Of a stretch of 6,530 bases of DNA, positions 1 through 6,031 are shown one piece after another. The notes beneath the pieces were generated by a model that was not told the DNA's origin, searched no databases, and saw only the letters and a program-made list of their open reading frames with translations. Each line of letters begins with the position of its first letter. Position 1 is the first letter of the stretch. The DNA comes from JBIQLO01 sp044464175 (GTDB taxonomy: Bacteria > Planctomycetota > Phycisphaerae > Tepidisphaerales > Tepidisphaeraceae), in NCBI GenBank assembly GCA_044464175.1, contig JBIQLO010000212.1, positions 1-6,530 on the forward strand, read 5' to 3'. The position numbers and the translations under genes are program-made.

Positions 1-304
1 ATGGATCCTTGTACACCGCCGTGCTGCCCAGGCAGCGGGTGGATATCAGCAACCCCGGCCACAATTCGCTGGAATATGAAGCGCCCGGCGCGGAGGGCTG
101 GGAATAGGGCGGGAAATAGTTGTCGGACAGGTCCGTATACATTTGCATCGCTTGCCCAAGCTGGCGCAAATTGGACAGGCACGCCACCGTCTGGGCCGAC
201 TGCCGGGCCTTGTTCAACGCGGGCAGGAGCATTGCAACCAGAACGCTGATGATCCCGATGACGACCAGTAACTCAACCAGAGTAAATGCGTTTTTGGATC
301 GCAT
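1..304 (-). CDS. Pseudopilin-type protein with prepilin N-terminal cleavage/methylation motif, 5' part only
   Basis: Reading leftwards from the ATG at 304-302, 101 codons are open to the window edge, so the C-terminal part is missing. The protein starts MRSKNA, then FTLVELLVVIGIIS: a short positive leader, a likely prepilin-peptidase cut between A6 and F7, the conserved Glu at position 5 of the mature chain (E11), and a hydrophobic helix to about residue 30. After it come LPALNKAR and CLSNLRQLGQAMQMY, the usual continuation in planctomycete pseudopilin-like proteins (DUF1559 / H-X9-DG types). The start is supported by AGGGAG at 310-315, five bases upstream. The -1 residue is Ala instead of the more common Gly. 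Such proteins are expected to be inserted in the inner membrane and processed like type II secretion or type IV pilus subunits; the specific role is unknown. It is divergent from the gcv genes and probably unrelated to them in function. Confidence 0.88.
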   Translation of the reverse strand, partial: MRSKNAFTLVELLVVIGIISVLVAMLLPALNKARQSAQTVACLSNLRQLGQAMQMYTDLSDNYFPPYSQPSAPGASYSSELWPGLLISTRCLGSTAVYKDP

Positions 305-683
305 ATCGGCTCCCTTCTTCATCCCAGCCCTGTGCTGGATGGGTATTGCCCCATGCGCCGGCGATGGCGGGCCAAGGCCCGCCCCGTCATCTGTGATCTG
401 GTCTGACATGAAACGCCTCCGGGCAAGAGTAATCCCCCGCGAATAGTCCTTCGTGTCGAGGGGCCCGCCATCGAATCATGCACGCCTCAATCCTGTTCGA
501 TCCAGCCCCGCAATGGATCACCCCCTCCAAATGCATTCTCCACCCCACACCCAAATTACCACACCCGGGAATCCCTCACAACGAAAATTTGAAAAGGGAT
601 GCAGGAAAATGCCCTATCAACTGGTCCCTAACTCTCAGCCCCATTCTTGACGCCTGCGCTCCGGACGGATAGCCTCGCCGCCC
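305..683. other. Divergent intergenic region between pseudopilin gene and gcvT
   Basis: No gene is supported in these 379 bases; the short open frames have no recognisable protein character. The pseudopilin side (305-440) holds its ribosome binding site and two dyads, at 324-338 and 366-383. The gcvT side (about 480-590) is C-rich and G-poor on the plus strand: by hand count 481-600 has about 47 C and 16 G. A weak -35-like TTGAAA lies at 589-594, but no good -10 stands at the right distance, so no gcvT promoter is called. No glycine riboswitch core was recognised. There is no clear Shine-Dalgarno site before the gcvT ATG. Confidence 0.6.
366..383 (-). repeat. Perfect 8-base inverted repeat in the pseudopilin leader
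   Basis: GGCGGGCC at 366-373 is followed by AA and then GGCCCGCC at 376-383, a perfect dyad of 8 base pairs (in RNA about 7 pairs with a 4-base loop). It lies some 60 bases upstream of the pseudopilin start and could form a hairpin in its 5' leader. No T-run follows on either strand, so it does not look like an intrinsic terminator. A second, weaker dyad (CCAGC 324-328 / GCTGG 334-338) lies between it and the start codon. Confidence 0.45.
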
Positions 684-1775
684 ATGCTGAAACGGACGCC
701 GTTCTATGATTTCCACGTCTCCGCCGGCGCGCGGATGGTCGATTTTGCCGGCTGGGAGATGCCGATCCTCTACCGCGGCATCGTCGATGAGCACGAGCAG
801 ACGCGAAAGAGCGGTTCGATCTTCGATGTCTCCCACATGGGACGCCTCTACTTCAGCGGCCCCGACGCCCTGAATTTCCTCGAACGCGTCGCCACCCGCC
901 GCTTAGGCGACCAGAGCGTGGGCCAGAGTCGCTACAGCCTGATCTGCAATGAATCCGGCGGCGTCATGGACGATGTCATCATCAGCCGCGATGCCAAGAA
1001 CTGGCTGATGGTCTGCAACGCCTCCAACCGCCAGAAACTTTTGGACTATTTCCTCCAGACGCGCCGACGCGATGACTTCGACCTGGACATCGCCGACCAG
1101 ACCGAATCCACCGCCATGGTCGCCATTCAGGGCCCCAGAGTGATCGACCGCCTGGCCGGCGTGTTGCCGGGCGATCTCAAGGCGATGAAACGCTACCACT
1201 TCCAATCCGGCAGCATCATGCTCGTGAAATACACCCTCTTCCGCGGCGGATACACCGGCGAGGATGGCGTGGAGCTGATCATCCCCGCGAAGATGGCGGG
1301 CATGGCCATGAAACTGTTGGCCGGCAAAATGGATAAACCCGACGCCACCATCAAACCGGCCGGCCTGGGGGCGCGCGACACCCTGCGGCTGGAGGCGGGA
1401 ATGCCCCTCTACGGACACGAGCTGAGCGAGCAGATCGACCCGATTTCCGCCGGCCTGGGATGGGCGGTCGATCTGAACAAGAATTTCGTCGGTGTCGAGG
1501 CCCTGCGCAAAATCCAGCAGGACGGCCCCAAACGCAAACTCGTGGGGCTGGAACTGGAGGGCAAGCGCATCGCCCGCCAGGGCACCCCCATCCTGGCCGA
1601 TGGCCAGGTGGTCGGTGAGGCGACCAGCGGCGTGCTGGGCCCCACCGTCCAGAAGAGCATCGCCATGGCCTACGTGGACGCCGCCCACTCGATGGCCGGA
1701 ACCAGCCTCTCGGCCGATCTGAAAGGCTCGATCATCCCGGCCAAAGTCGTTAAACTGCCGTTTTACAAGAGGTAG
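684..1775 (+). CDS. gcvT: Glycine cleavage system T protein (aminomethyltransferase)
   Basis: A 363-residue protein of normal length for the family. GcvT takes the aminomethyl group from the lipoyl arm of GcvH, releases ammonia and transfers the one-carbon unit to tetrahydrofolate, giving 5,10-methylene-THF (EC 2.1.2.10), in the cytoplasm. Family landmarks are present in order: TPFYDFH near the start, GARMVDFAGWEMP (15-27), FDVSHMG (47-53), SGGVMDD (91-97) with the Asp pair that holds the catalytic aspartate, GYTGEDGVEL (189-198), the block around ARDTLRLEAGMPLYGHEL (230-247), and a C-terminal barrel domain from about 280 to the end with SGVLGP (315-320). The ATG at 684 puts the canonical N-terminus in register, although no clear Shine-Dalgarno site precedes it. 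gcvH follows 43 bases downstream on the same strand, consistent with a gcvT-gcvH-gcvPA operon. The broad folate-binding family also includes YgfZ and dimethylglycine oxidase, but context and full motif set make GcvT the firm call. Confidence 0.97.
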   Translation: MLKRTPFYDFHVSAGARMVDFAGWEMPILYRGIVDEHEQTRKSGSIFDVSHMGRLYFSGPDALNFLERVATRRLGDQSVGQSRYSLICNESGGVMDDVIISRDAKNWLMVCNASNRQKLLDYFLQTRRRDDFDLDIADQTESTAMVAIQGPRVIDRLAGVLPGDLKAMKRYHFQSGSIMLVKYTLFRGGYTGEDGVELIIPAKMAGMAMKLLAGKMDKPDATIKPAGLGARDTLRLEAGMPLYGHELSEQIDPISAGLGWAVDLNKNFVGVEALRKIQQDGPKRKLVGLELEGKRIARQGTPILADGQVVGEATSGVLGPTVQKSIAMAYVDAAHSMAGTSLSADLKGSIIPAKVVKLPFYKR

Positions 1776-1797
1776 GATGGGTTTTTGGCCCCCATCC
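1775..1797 (+). repeat. Intercistronic hairpin at the gcvT-gcvH junction
   Basis: GGATGGG at 1775-1781 is the perfect reverse complement of CCCATCC at 1791-1797, with a 9-base loop (TTTTTGGCC). The stem begins on the last base of the gcvT stop codon and ends 11 bases before the GGAG ribosome binding site of gcvH. There is no T-run after it, so it is not a classical terminator. It may affect mRNA processing, stability, or the relative translation of the two genes; that part is inference. Confidence 0.55.
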
Positions 1798-1818
1798 GTC
1801 CGCCTACTGGAGAACCCC

Positions 1819-2199
1819 ATGCCCGCACCAACCGACCGCCGTTACCTTCAGACCCATGAATGGCACAAGCTCGACGGCGACACCGTCACCATCGGCATCA
1901 CTCAGATTGCCGCCGATGAACTGACCGACATCACCTTCATCGCCCTGCCCAAGGTGGGCGACAAATTCGACGCCAACGCCCGCTTCGGCGAAATCGAATC
2001 GGTCAAGGCCACCAGCGATCTCTACACCGGCGTCGCCGGCACCGTCTCGGCCGTCAATGAGGCCCTGAACGATGAACCGGGCCTGGTCAACCAGGACCCC
2101 TATGAAAAGGGGTGGATGATCAAGCTCAAGGCCGACAATCCGGCCGATGTGCAGAAGCTGCTGGACAGCTCGGAATATCTGGCCAAGACAGGGCATTGA
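1819..2199 (+). CDS. gcvH: Glycine cleavage system H protein (lipoyl carrier)
   Basis: A 126-residue protein, normal for GcvH. It carries the methylamine intermediate on a lipoyl-lysine arm between the P, T and L proteins. The start MPAPTDRRYLQTHEW matches the family N-terminus (Y-T-x-x-HEW type), and GGAG at 1809-1812 lies six bases before the ATG at 1819. An in-frame ATG at 1777 would add 14 residues with no family counterpart and would start inside the intercistronic hairpin, so it was not chosen. The biotinyl/lipoyl-type domain covers about residues 18-100. FGEIESVKATSDLY (56-69) contains the lipoylation site, K63. The residue after YT is Gly where many homologues have Pro (Y-S-P-V-S-G); this is a loop position and not evidently damaging. 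C-terminal NQDPYEKGWMIKL is typical. It is cotranscribed in all likelihood with gcvT and gcvPA. Confidence 0.97.
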   Translation: MPAPTDRRYLQTHEWHKLDGDTVTIGITQIAADELTDITFIALPKVGDKFDANARFGEIESVKATSDLYTGVAGTVSAVNEALNDEPGLVNQDPYEKGWMIKLKADNPADVQKLLDSSEYLAKTGH

Positions 2200-2206
2200 G
2201 AAGAGG

Positions 2207-2280
2207 GTTGCTAGTTTCCAGTTGCAAGTTGCTGGCACGTGTGTCTGGCAACCAGCAACTAGCAACAAGTAACCAGCAAC
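2207..2280 (+). repeat. Seven-base-period inverted repeat between gcvH and gcvPA
   Basis: The gap is built of heptads. The left arm is GTTGCTA, GTTTCCA, GTTGCAA, GTTGCTG (2207-2234). After an 11-base spacer, the right arm runs TGGCAAC, CAGCAAC, TAGCAAC, AAGTAAC, CAGCAAC (2246-2280), which is the reverse-complement heptad family. GTTGCTGG (2228-2235) and CCAGCAAC (2252-2259) pair perfectly over 8 bases, and the outer heptads extend an imperfect stem. It starts 7 bases after the gcvH stop and ends 9 bases before the gcvPA start. No Shine-Dalgarno site is seen before gcvPA, so this element occupies the place where one would be. Similar heptameric tracts are known from several bacterial phyla as dispersed intergenic elements; function here is unknown. 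Confidence 0.8.
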
Positions 2281-2289
2281 CAACGATCC

Positions 2290-3696
2290 ATGGACTACAC
2301 GCAACTCACTCCCGAACAGCGCAAGACGATGCTCAATGCCGTCGGCGCAACTCGCGTCGAGGACCTGTTTGACGTCGTCCCCGAAGCGCTGCGCCTCGAC
2401 CGCCCGCTGAATCTCCCCCCTGCCATGGACGAGCTGACGCTCCGCCGTCACCTGGCCCAACTGGCCGCCCGGGACCGCTCCGTCGAGCAGAAAACCTGTT
2501 TTCTGGGCGCCGGCGTCTACGACCATTTCATTCCCGCCGTCGTCGATGCCCTGGCCATGAAAGGCGAATTCGTCACCGCCTACACCCCCTACCAGGCCGA
2601 GGCCTCCCAGGGGTCGCTTCAGGCCTTTTTTGAATTCCAGACGATGGTCTGCCAGTTGACCGGCATGGAGGCCGCCAACGCCTCGTTGTATGAAGGCGCC
2701 ACCGCCCTGGCCGAGGCGGCCATGATGGCCCTGAACATCACCGGCAAGCGTGAGATCATCGTCTCCCAGGGCGTCCATCCCCACTACCGCCAGGTCTTGA
2801 AGACCTACCTCTCCGACCTGCCCGCCCGCTACACCGAAATCCCCCTCAAGGAGGGCGTGGTGGACACCCAGGCGCTGGAAAGTGAACTGGAACCCGACAC
2901 CGCCGCCATCATCCTCCAGTCCCCCAATTTCCTGGGGCACATTGAATCGGTCGAAACCATCGCCAAGTTCGCCCGGGCCAATCAGTCCCTCTGCATCCAG
3001 GCCTTCAATCCCATGAGCCTGGGCCTGCTCAAACGCCCCGGCGACCTGGGCGTGGACATCGCCGTCGCCGAAGGCCAGCCCCTGGGCATCCCCCTCCAAT
3101 TCGGCGGACCCTACCTCGGGCTCTTCGCCTGCAAGCAGCAGTACATGCGCAAAATGCCCGGCCGCCTCGTCGGCCAGACCGTCGACGCCGAGGGCAAGCG
3201 CGCCTTCTGCCTCACCCTCCAGACCCGCGAGCAGCACATCCGCCGCGAAAAAGCCACCAGCAACGTCTGCACCAATCAGGGATTGCTCGCCCTGCGCGCC
3301 AGCGTCTACATGGCCGCCATGGGCCCCGCCGGCCTGCGCCAGGCGGCCCAGCTCTGCCACAACAAGGCGGCCTACCTCGCCGCCCGCCTGCAGGAGGCCG
3401 GCCTCTCTCTGCGCTACCCCGACCGGCCCTACTTCAACGAACTGCTGGTCCAGCTCAATCGCCCCGTGGAAGATGTCCTGGCCGACGCCGACGCCGCCAA
3501 CATCCTCCCCGGCTACCCCATCGGCCGCGACTACCCCGAGCTGGCCGACTGCCTCCTCATCGCCGTCACCGAAAAGCGCACCCGCGCCGAGATCGACGAA
3601 CTGGTGGACCTCCTCACCGGCCAAAGCGCCGGCGCCCCCCGAACCGAATCCTCCCACGACGCCGACCAGTTCGTCCACGCCGACCTGGCGGAATGA
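2290..3696 (+). CDS. gcvPA: Glycine dehydrogenase (decarboxylating) subunit 1
   Basis: A 468-residue protein that, with subunit 2 (gcvPB, start at 6368), forms the two-gene version of P-protein (EC 1.4.4.2). P-protein decarboxylates glycine and loads the aminomethyl group onto lipoyl-GcvH; the PLP-binding lysine resides in subunit 2. Family motifs visible: FLGAGVYDHFIP (71-82), TAYTPYQAEASQGSLQ (96-111) continuing into FFEFQTMVCQLTGM, SLYEGATALAEA (132-143), EGQPLGIPLQFGGPYLG (261-277) and TREQHIRREKATSN (312-325). It is slightly longer than a typical subunit 1 of about 445-450 residues; the excess is a polar, acidic tail after about residue 441. The ATG at 2290 gives an N-terminus (MDYTQLTPEQRKTML) that aligns with the family, but no Shine-Dalgarno site precedes it; a heptad repeat fills the upstream gap. 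gcvPB is not adjacent as it usually is, because about 2.67 kb lies between them. Confidence 0.97.
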   Translation: MDYTQLTPEQRKTMLNAVGATRVEDLFDVVPEALRLDRPLNLPPAMDELTLRRHLAQLAARDRSVEQKTCFLGAGVYDHFIPAVVDALAMKGEFVTAYTPYQAEASQGSLQAFFEFQTMVCQLTGMEAANASLYEGATALAEAAMMALNITGKREIIVSQGVHPHYRQVLKTYLSDLPARYTEIPLKEGVVDTQALESELEPDTAAIILQSPNFLGHIESVETIAKFARANQSLCIQAFNPMSLGLLKRPGDLGVDIAVAEGQPLGIPLQFGGPYLGLFACKQQYMRKMPGRLVGQTVDAEGKRAFCLTLQTREQHIRREKATSNVCTNQGLLALRASVYMAAMGPAGLRQAAQLCHNKAAYLAARLQEAGLSLRYPDRPYFNELLVQLNRPVEDVLADADAANILPGYPIGRDYPELADCLLIAVTEKRTRAEIDELVDLLTGQSAGAPRTESSHDADQFVHADLAE

Positions 3697-3700
3697 AAAA

Positions 3701-3752
3701 TTCACCACAGAGACACAGAGGATTTTTAAAGTCACGGATGGACACGGATAAA
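3701..3752 (+). repeat. Dispersed-repeat-like stretch (CACAGAG / CACGGAT type)
   Basis: Starting five bases after the gcvPA stop, TTCACCACAGAGACACAGAG occupies 3701-3720, and CACGGATGGA followed by CACGGATAAA, a ten-base imperfect tandem repeat, occupies 3733-3752. From general knowledge, stretches of this wording recur many times between genes in Verrucomicrobiota, Lentisphaerota and Planctomycetota. Whether it is repeated in this genome cannot be seen from one window. Confidence 0.55.
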
Positions 3753-3803
3753 TGAGGTAGGATCCGCCTCGCCGACCATGAGCGCAAGACGGCGGCATTC
3801 GGC

Positions 3804-3825
3804 GTAGGGTGGGCTTCAGCCTGCC
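3804..3825 (+). repeat. TTCA-loop hairpin repeat, copy 1
   Basis: The unit begins GTAGGG and forms a hairpin: GGTGGGC (3808-3814), loop TTCA (3815-3818), GCCTGCC (3819-3825), with seven pairs counting two G-U pairs. It shares the GTAGGG start, the CTTCAGCC core and the loop with the second copy at 3941-3961, so the two look like members of one small palindromic repeat family of REP type. Confidence 0.6.
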
Positions 3826-3905
3826 ACACCGTCGTGATGGGCCGAAGGCGGCCGGGTCCGCACTCCCGGCGGAGCATTTGGCTGGGGGGCCGCTCTGTGG
3901 CCGTT

Positions 3906-3929
3906 CCGTCCCCGCTCCGTCCCCGCTCC
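3906..3929 (+). repeat. Tandem duplication of an 11-base unit
   Basis: CCGTCCCCGCT occurs at 3906-3916 and again directly at 3917-3927, followed by the first two bases of a further unit. It is a simple local duplication inside the repeat-rich gap and carries no visible coding role. Confidence 0.75.
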
Positions 3930-3940
3930 AAAAACAACCC

Positions 3941-3961
3941 GTAGGGGCGGCTTCAGCCGCC
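3941..3961 (+). repeat. TTCA-loop hairpin repeat, copy 2
   Basis: GTAGGGGCGG begins this copy. The perfect stem GGCGGC (3946-3951) / GCCGCC (3956-3961) closes on the same TTCA loop (3952-3955) as the copy at 3804-3825. The differences between the copies mostly keep the stem paired, which suggests the hairpin itself is what is conserved. Confidence 0.6.
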
Positions 3962-4089
3962 GCATGCCACGGATGCCAGTATATGGACGAAACGCCGCAC
4001 ACGGCGAGCCATGAGGATCATGCCTCAATCCCATTGGGTGGCTTTCCCACGCTCTCCAGCAGTGACCGATTTTCTACGCCTGCTTATCC

Positions 4090-5499
4090 TTATTTCTGTG
4101 CCACCATCTGATTTTGCCAAACGTAGTGAGTCTGTCGGACAGGGATCACATTGGCTCCGCGCACGGGCTGAGGAAACATGGTTGCGATGTCCGGAGCATT
4201 CTTATTGGGATCAACGTAATACTTTGAATCCCGGCCGATTGCGCTTTCAATGGCTAAAATTGCTTCCTTCGTGGAAGCTCCATTGTCAGTGATCGAACTT
4301 GCAAAAAGCTTGACGGGTGCCCCGGTGAATTTCGCAAAATCCAACGCATTTGCATCCTCATTTTCGTTGAAGATATACATTATAGTGTAGACTTGCGAAT
4401 CCGCGCCGATAGAGCAATCGAATACAACGGCCGGCCTCGATACTGACGTGTGATCATTCCCGACATTCTTATTCGAGATTACAGACTGGAAGAATGGCCC
4501 GTCGCTGATGTGACATCCATTTCCGGCCCATATCTGGGCAATTTTTTCCGCCAATGCCTTGCCAAAGCCATTACGATCCGCGCGATACCACTTGAGCGCG
4601 GCTTCTCCACCAGCCGCGGCCAGCTTGTTGGCGCGTTTTTGTTTTTCTTCGGCAATTCTTTGCCGCCATGTCCGCATCGCATTTTCAAAGTCTGCATCCA
4701 TCCTAGCGCCGTCCGCCTTCGCCTTGGCGATAGCCGCATCCTCATCCAGAAGAAGCTGACGGAATCGGGTTCCGGATTGTGGCTCAATGGAATCGCAGGC
4801 AGCGATGATTTCAGTCCAATTCTGCTGGCCGTCGCGGCGTTCCTCCATGAGGGCGAGGAGGTTATTGAGCGATGGTTTGTATTTTGCTCTGCCCAACGCG
4901 GCAATAGCCAATTTCAAGTTTCCCCTTCGTGTGCTGTGGCAGTTGCAAAAATAATTGAGCAAATGCTGATTGACTTGCTCATTCTGAAACTCCGGAAGCC
5001 ATCTCAGTGCATTGGCCTGCTGCTGATCACTGCCATTCAGATCATTATATAGCACCGGGAGAATGCGGAAATCATGAAGCTGAACCAAGGAGAGGACAAT
5101 GGCATTCTTAATGACTTGAGTTTCTTTCGGGTCTTTGAAGCAATCCAGCAAGGCCCTTTGTCCTGAATCATCCACTTTATTGTATCTACAGACCTCGGTA
5201 AGACCTTCGATCACCTCGAGCCGCGTAAATTGATCTGTTTCGCTTCGGAGTCGCATGACTAGTACTTGGGTCGCCTGCGGAGCAAAATTGATGCATTTGG
5301 TCAGTGCATTTGGTGCCATCATTCTCAACGTCTCAGATTGGAAGGCATATGTGGACCAGCGGGTAAAATAGGTTTGCTCAAAACGAGATTCAAATTTGTA
5401 AAAGTTATCCGATGGCAACACCGGTCCCGCGGCCTGCCCAAATGCATTTCCGCTAATTGCTACTGCGACGATTGCTGAAAGAATAGTTACATTTCGCAT
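4090..5499 (-). CDS. Exported protein of unknown function with HEAT-like helical region
   Basis: A 469-residue protein that I do not recognise. The start at 5499 is favoured by AAGGA (5506-5510) six bases upstream and because it begins a good signal peptide: MRNVTI, a hydrophobic stretch to about residue 18, and a likely signal peptidase I site at AFG-QA-A (21-24). The frame is open to 5595, but the extra residues lack character. About residues 90-240 are amphipathic helix pairs resembling HEAT/ARM repeats (for example LEVIEGLTEVCR, KNAIVLSLVQL, LKLAIAALGRAKYKPSLNNLLALMEE). Residues 254-295 are highly charged and probably a long helix or coiled coil. The C-terminal part (about 325-469) seems a separate mixed domain with a strand-like segment VYTIMYIFNE. 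Eight cysteines occur in the mature chain. No catalytic motif, lipobox or membrane anchor is seen. Base composition is visibly lower in GC than the gcv genes (24/60 GC in 4321-4380 against 40/60 in 3001-3060, hand-counted). It lies on the opposite strand between gcvPA and gcvPB. Confidence 0.8.
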   Translation of the reverse strand: MRNVTILSAIVAVAISGNAFGQAAGPVLPSDNFYKFESRFEQTYFTRWSTYAFQSETLRMMAPNALTKCINFAPQATQVLVMRLRSETDQFTRLEVIEGLTEVCRYNKVDDSGQRALLDCFKDPKETQVIKNAIVLSLVQLHDFRILPVLYNDLNGSDQQQANALRWLPEFQNEQVNQHLLNYFCNCHSTRRGNLKLAIAALGRAKYKPSLNNLLALMEERRDGQQNWTEIIAACDSIEPQSGTRFRQLLLDEDAAIAKAKADGARMDADFENAMRTWRQRIAEEKQKRANKLAAAGGEAALKWYRADRNGFGKALAEKIAQIWAGNGCHISDGPFFQSVISNKNVGNDHTSVSRPAVVFDCSIGADSQVYTIMYIFNENEDANALDFAKFTGAPVKLFASSITDNGASTKEAILAIESAIGRDSKYYVDPNKNAPDIATMFPQPVRGANVIPVRQTHYVWQNQMVAQK

Positions 5500-5752
5500 A
5501 AGCCATCCTTCCCAAACGTGAATTCGGAACTCCCAAGCCATCCTCAATCCAGCAAGGCTCGTCGGCCATAAACCGACTAGGCAATTGCCGATCACAGATC
5601 GCCGGAAATCTCCAAGCTGTACGTCGTACGAAAGACGTCCGCAGAACTGCTCCTCCTACTTGAATCACAGGAGTCGCGGACGCCAACTGTTCACATTGTA
5701 CTGTTATGCGCAAAACGCTTCAAGATGCGAAAAGCGCATTATCGCGGCGGAA
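5500..5752. promoter_or_regulatory. Divergent regulatory region with several small dyads
   Basis: These 253 bases separate the start of the unknown exported protein (minus) from the XRE regulator (plus), so both promoters should lie here, although no box pair is convincing. Dyads seen: GTCGG 5561-5565 / CCGAC 5573-5577; the 10-base palindrome GGCAATTGCC at 5580-5589; GTACG-T-CGTAC at 5619-5629; and ATGCGC 5706-5711 / GCGCAT 5734-5739, the last ending 13 bases before the regulator start. Small XRE proteins commonly bind such dyads and repress their own promoter, so these are candidate operators by inference. Confidence 0.4.
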
Positions 5753-5986
5753 ATGTCCGTCAAGCCCAATCACGACCTGATCTATCGGAAGGTACCAGAG
5801 TATCTTCGGATCATCCGCACGCGTGCAGGGCTGACGCAACGGGAATTAGCCCAAAAAGTACAAAAAACCCAATGGTGGGTAGCTAGAAACGAGACCGGTA
5901 GCCGTCGAGTTGATGTTGCCGAGTTCGTTAGGATATGCACCGCCTGTTCAGTCGATCCCAAAAAAGCCCTCGATGATCTGCTATAG
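5753..5986 (+). CDS. Small XRE-family helix-turn-helix transcriptional regulator
   Basis: A 77-residue protein made almost entirely of one HTH_XRE domain (about residues 15-75). LRIIRTRAGLTQRELAQKV (18-36) supplies helices 1-2, and the recognition part follows with WWVARNETGSRRVDVAEF (41-58), matching the family pattern S-x-V-S-x-x-E-x-G-x-R-R-x-D-x-x-E-F except that a Trp-Val-Ala-Arg sequence replaces the usual start of the recognition helix. It ends VDPKKALDDLL, a usual C-terminus. The ATG at 5753 has only a weak GGCGG three bases upstream; the frame is open back to 5585, but that stretch does not resemble a protein. It is divergent from the unknown exported protein, so it may control that gene and itself. 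Stand-alone regulators of this size occur in phage remnants, toxin-antitoxin loci and as chromosomal repressors; no toxin partner is visible beside it. Confidence 0.85.
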   Translation: MSVKPNHDLIYRKVPEYLRIIRTRAGLTQRELAQKVQKTQWWVARNETGSRRVDVAEFVRICTACSVDPKKALDDLL

Positions 5987-6031
5987 CGCTTACCGCCCGC
6001 CGCACCACCCCTGCCAAAAATCCCGCAGACC

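Larger units (their letters stand above)
3697..4089. other. Repeat-rich intergenic region after gcvPA
   Basis: 393 bases with no supported gene. It is a mosaic of sequence types that recur in intergenic DNA of planctomycete and related genomes: a CACAGAGACACAGAG-type stretch, a CACGGATGGACACGGAT stretch, two GTAGGG...CTTCAGCC hairpins, an 11-base tandem duplication and further dyads (GGCCG 3840-3844 / CGGCC 3849-3853, alternatively GCCGGG 3851-3856 / CCCGGC 3865-3870; CGCCG 3993-3997 / CGGCG 4002-4006). No intrinsic terminator with a T-run was found for gcvPA on the plus strand or for the unknown gene arriving from the right on the minus strand. Frames open across it have no protein-like features. 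Confidence 0.65.

Noticed and set aside
480..683. Glycine riboswitch upstream of gcvT
   Set aside because: A common regulator of gcv operons, but I could not find its conserved core or tandem aptamer architecture here. A covariance-model search for the glycine riboswitch would settle it. The leader of gcvPB was examined with the same result.
1777..1818. Upstream ATG for gcvH, giving a 140-residue protein
   Set aside because: The added residues have no counterpart in GcvH, the ATG lies within the hairpin overlapping the gcvT stop, and GGAG is correctly spaced for the ATG at 1819.
903..1820. 305-codon minus-strand open frame over gcvT
   Set aside because: Antisense shadow of gcvT in high-GC DNA; low-complexity Gly/Ala/His/Asp composition and no domain.
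2207..2280. CRISPR array
   Set aside because: The repeats are 7-base units without unique spacers and are arranged in inverted arms; this is a heptad element.
1804..4002. Very long open frame (732 codons) on the minus strand across gcvH and gcvPA
   Set aside because: It is antisense to two well-recognised genes, is rich in Gly, Val and Ala as expected from reversed high-GC codons, and matches no protein type.
3697..4089. Insertion sequence remnant
   Set aside because: No transposase fragment, terminal inverted repeat pair or target-site duplication could be recognised; the stretch reads as small dispersed repeats.
4450..5052. 200-codon plus-strand frame over the unknown exported protein
   Set aside because: The minus-strand reading has a ribosome binding site, a signal peptide and coherent amphipathic helices; the plus-strand frame has none of these.
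5500..5595. N-terminal extension of the unknown exported protein
   Set aside because: The ATG at 5499 has AAGGA at the right distance and begins directly with a signal peptide; the extension would bury it.
5753..5986. Antitoxin of a toxin-antitoxin pair
   Set aside because: The XRE protein is of suitable size, but no small toxin-like gene lies next to it on the same strand; the only neighbour is a large exported protein in the opposite direction.
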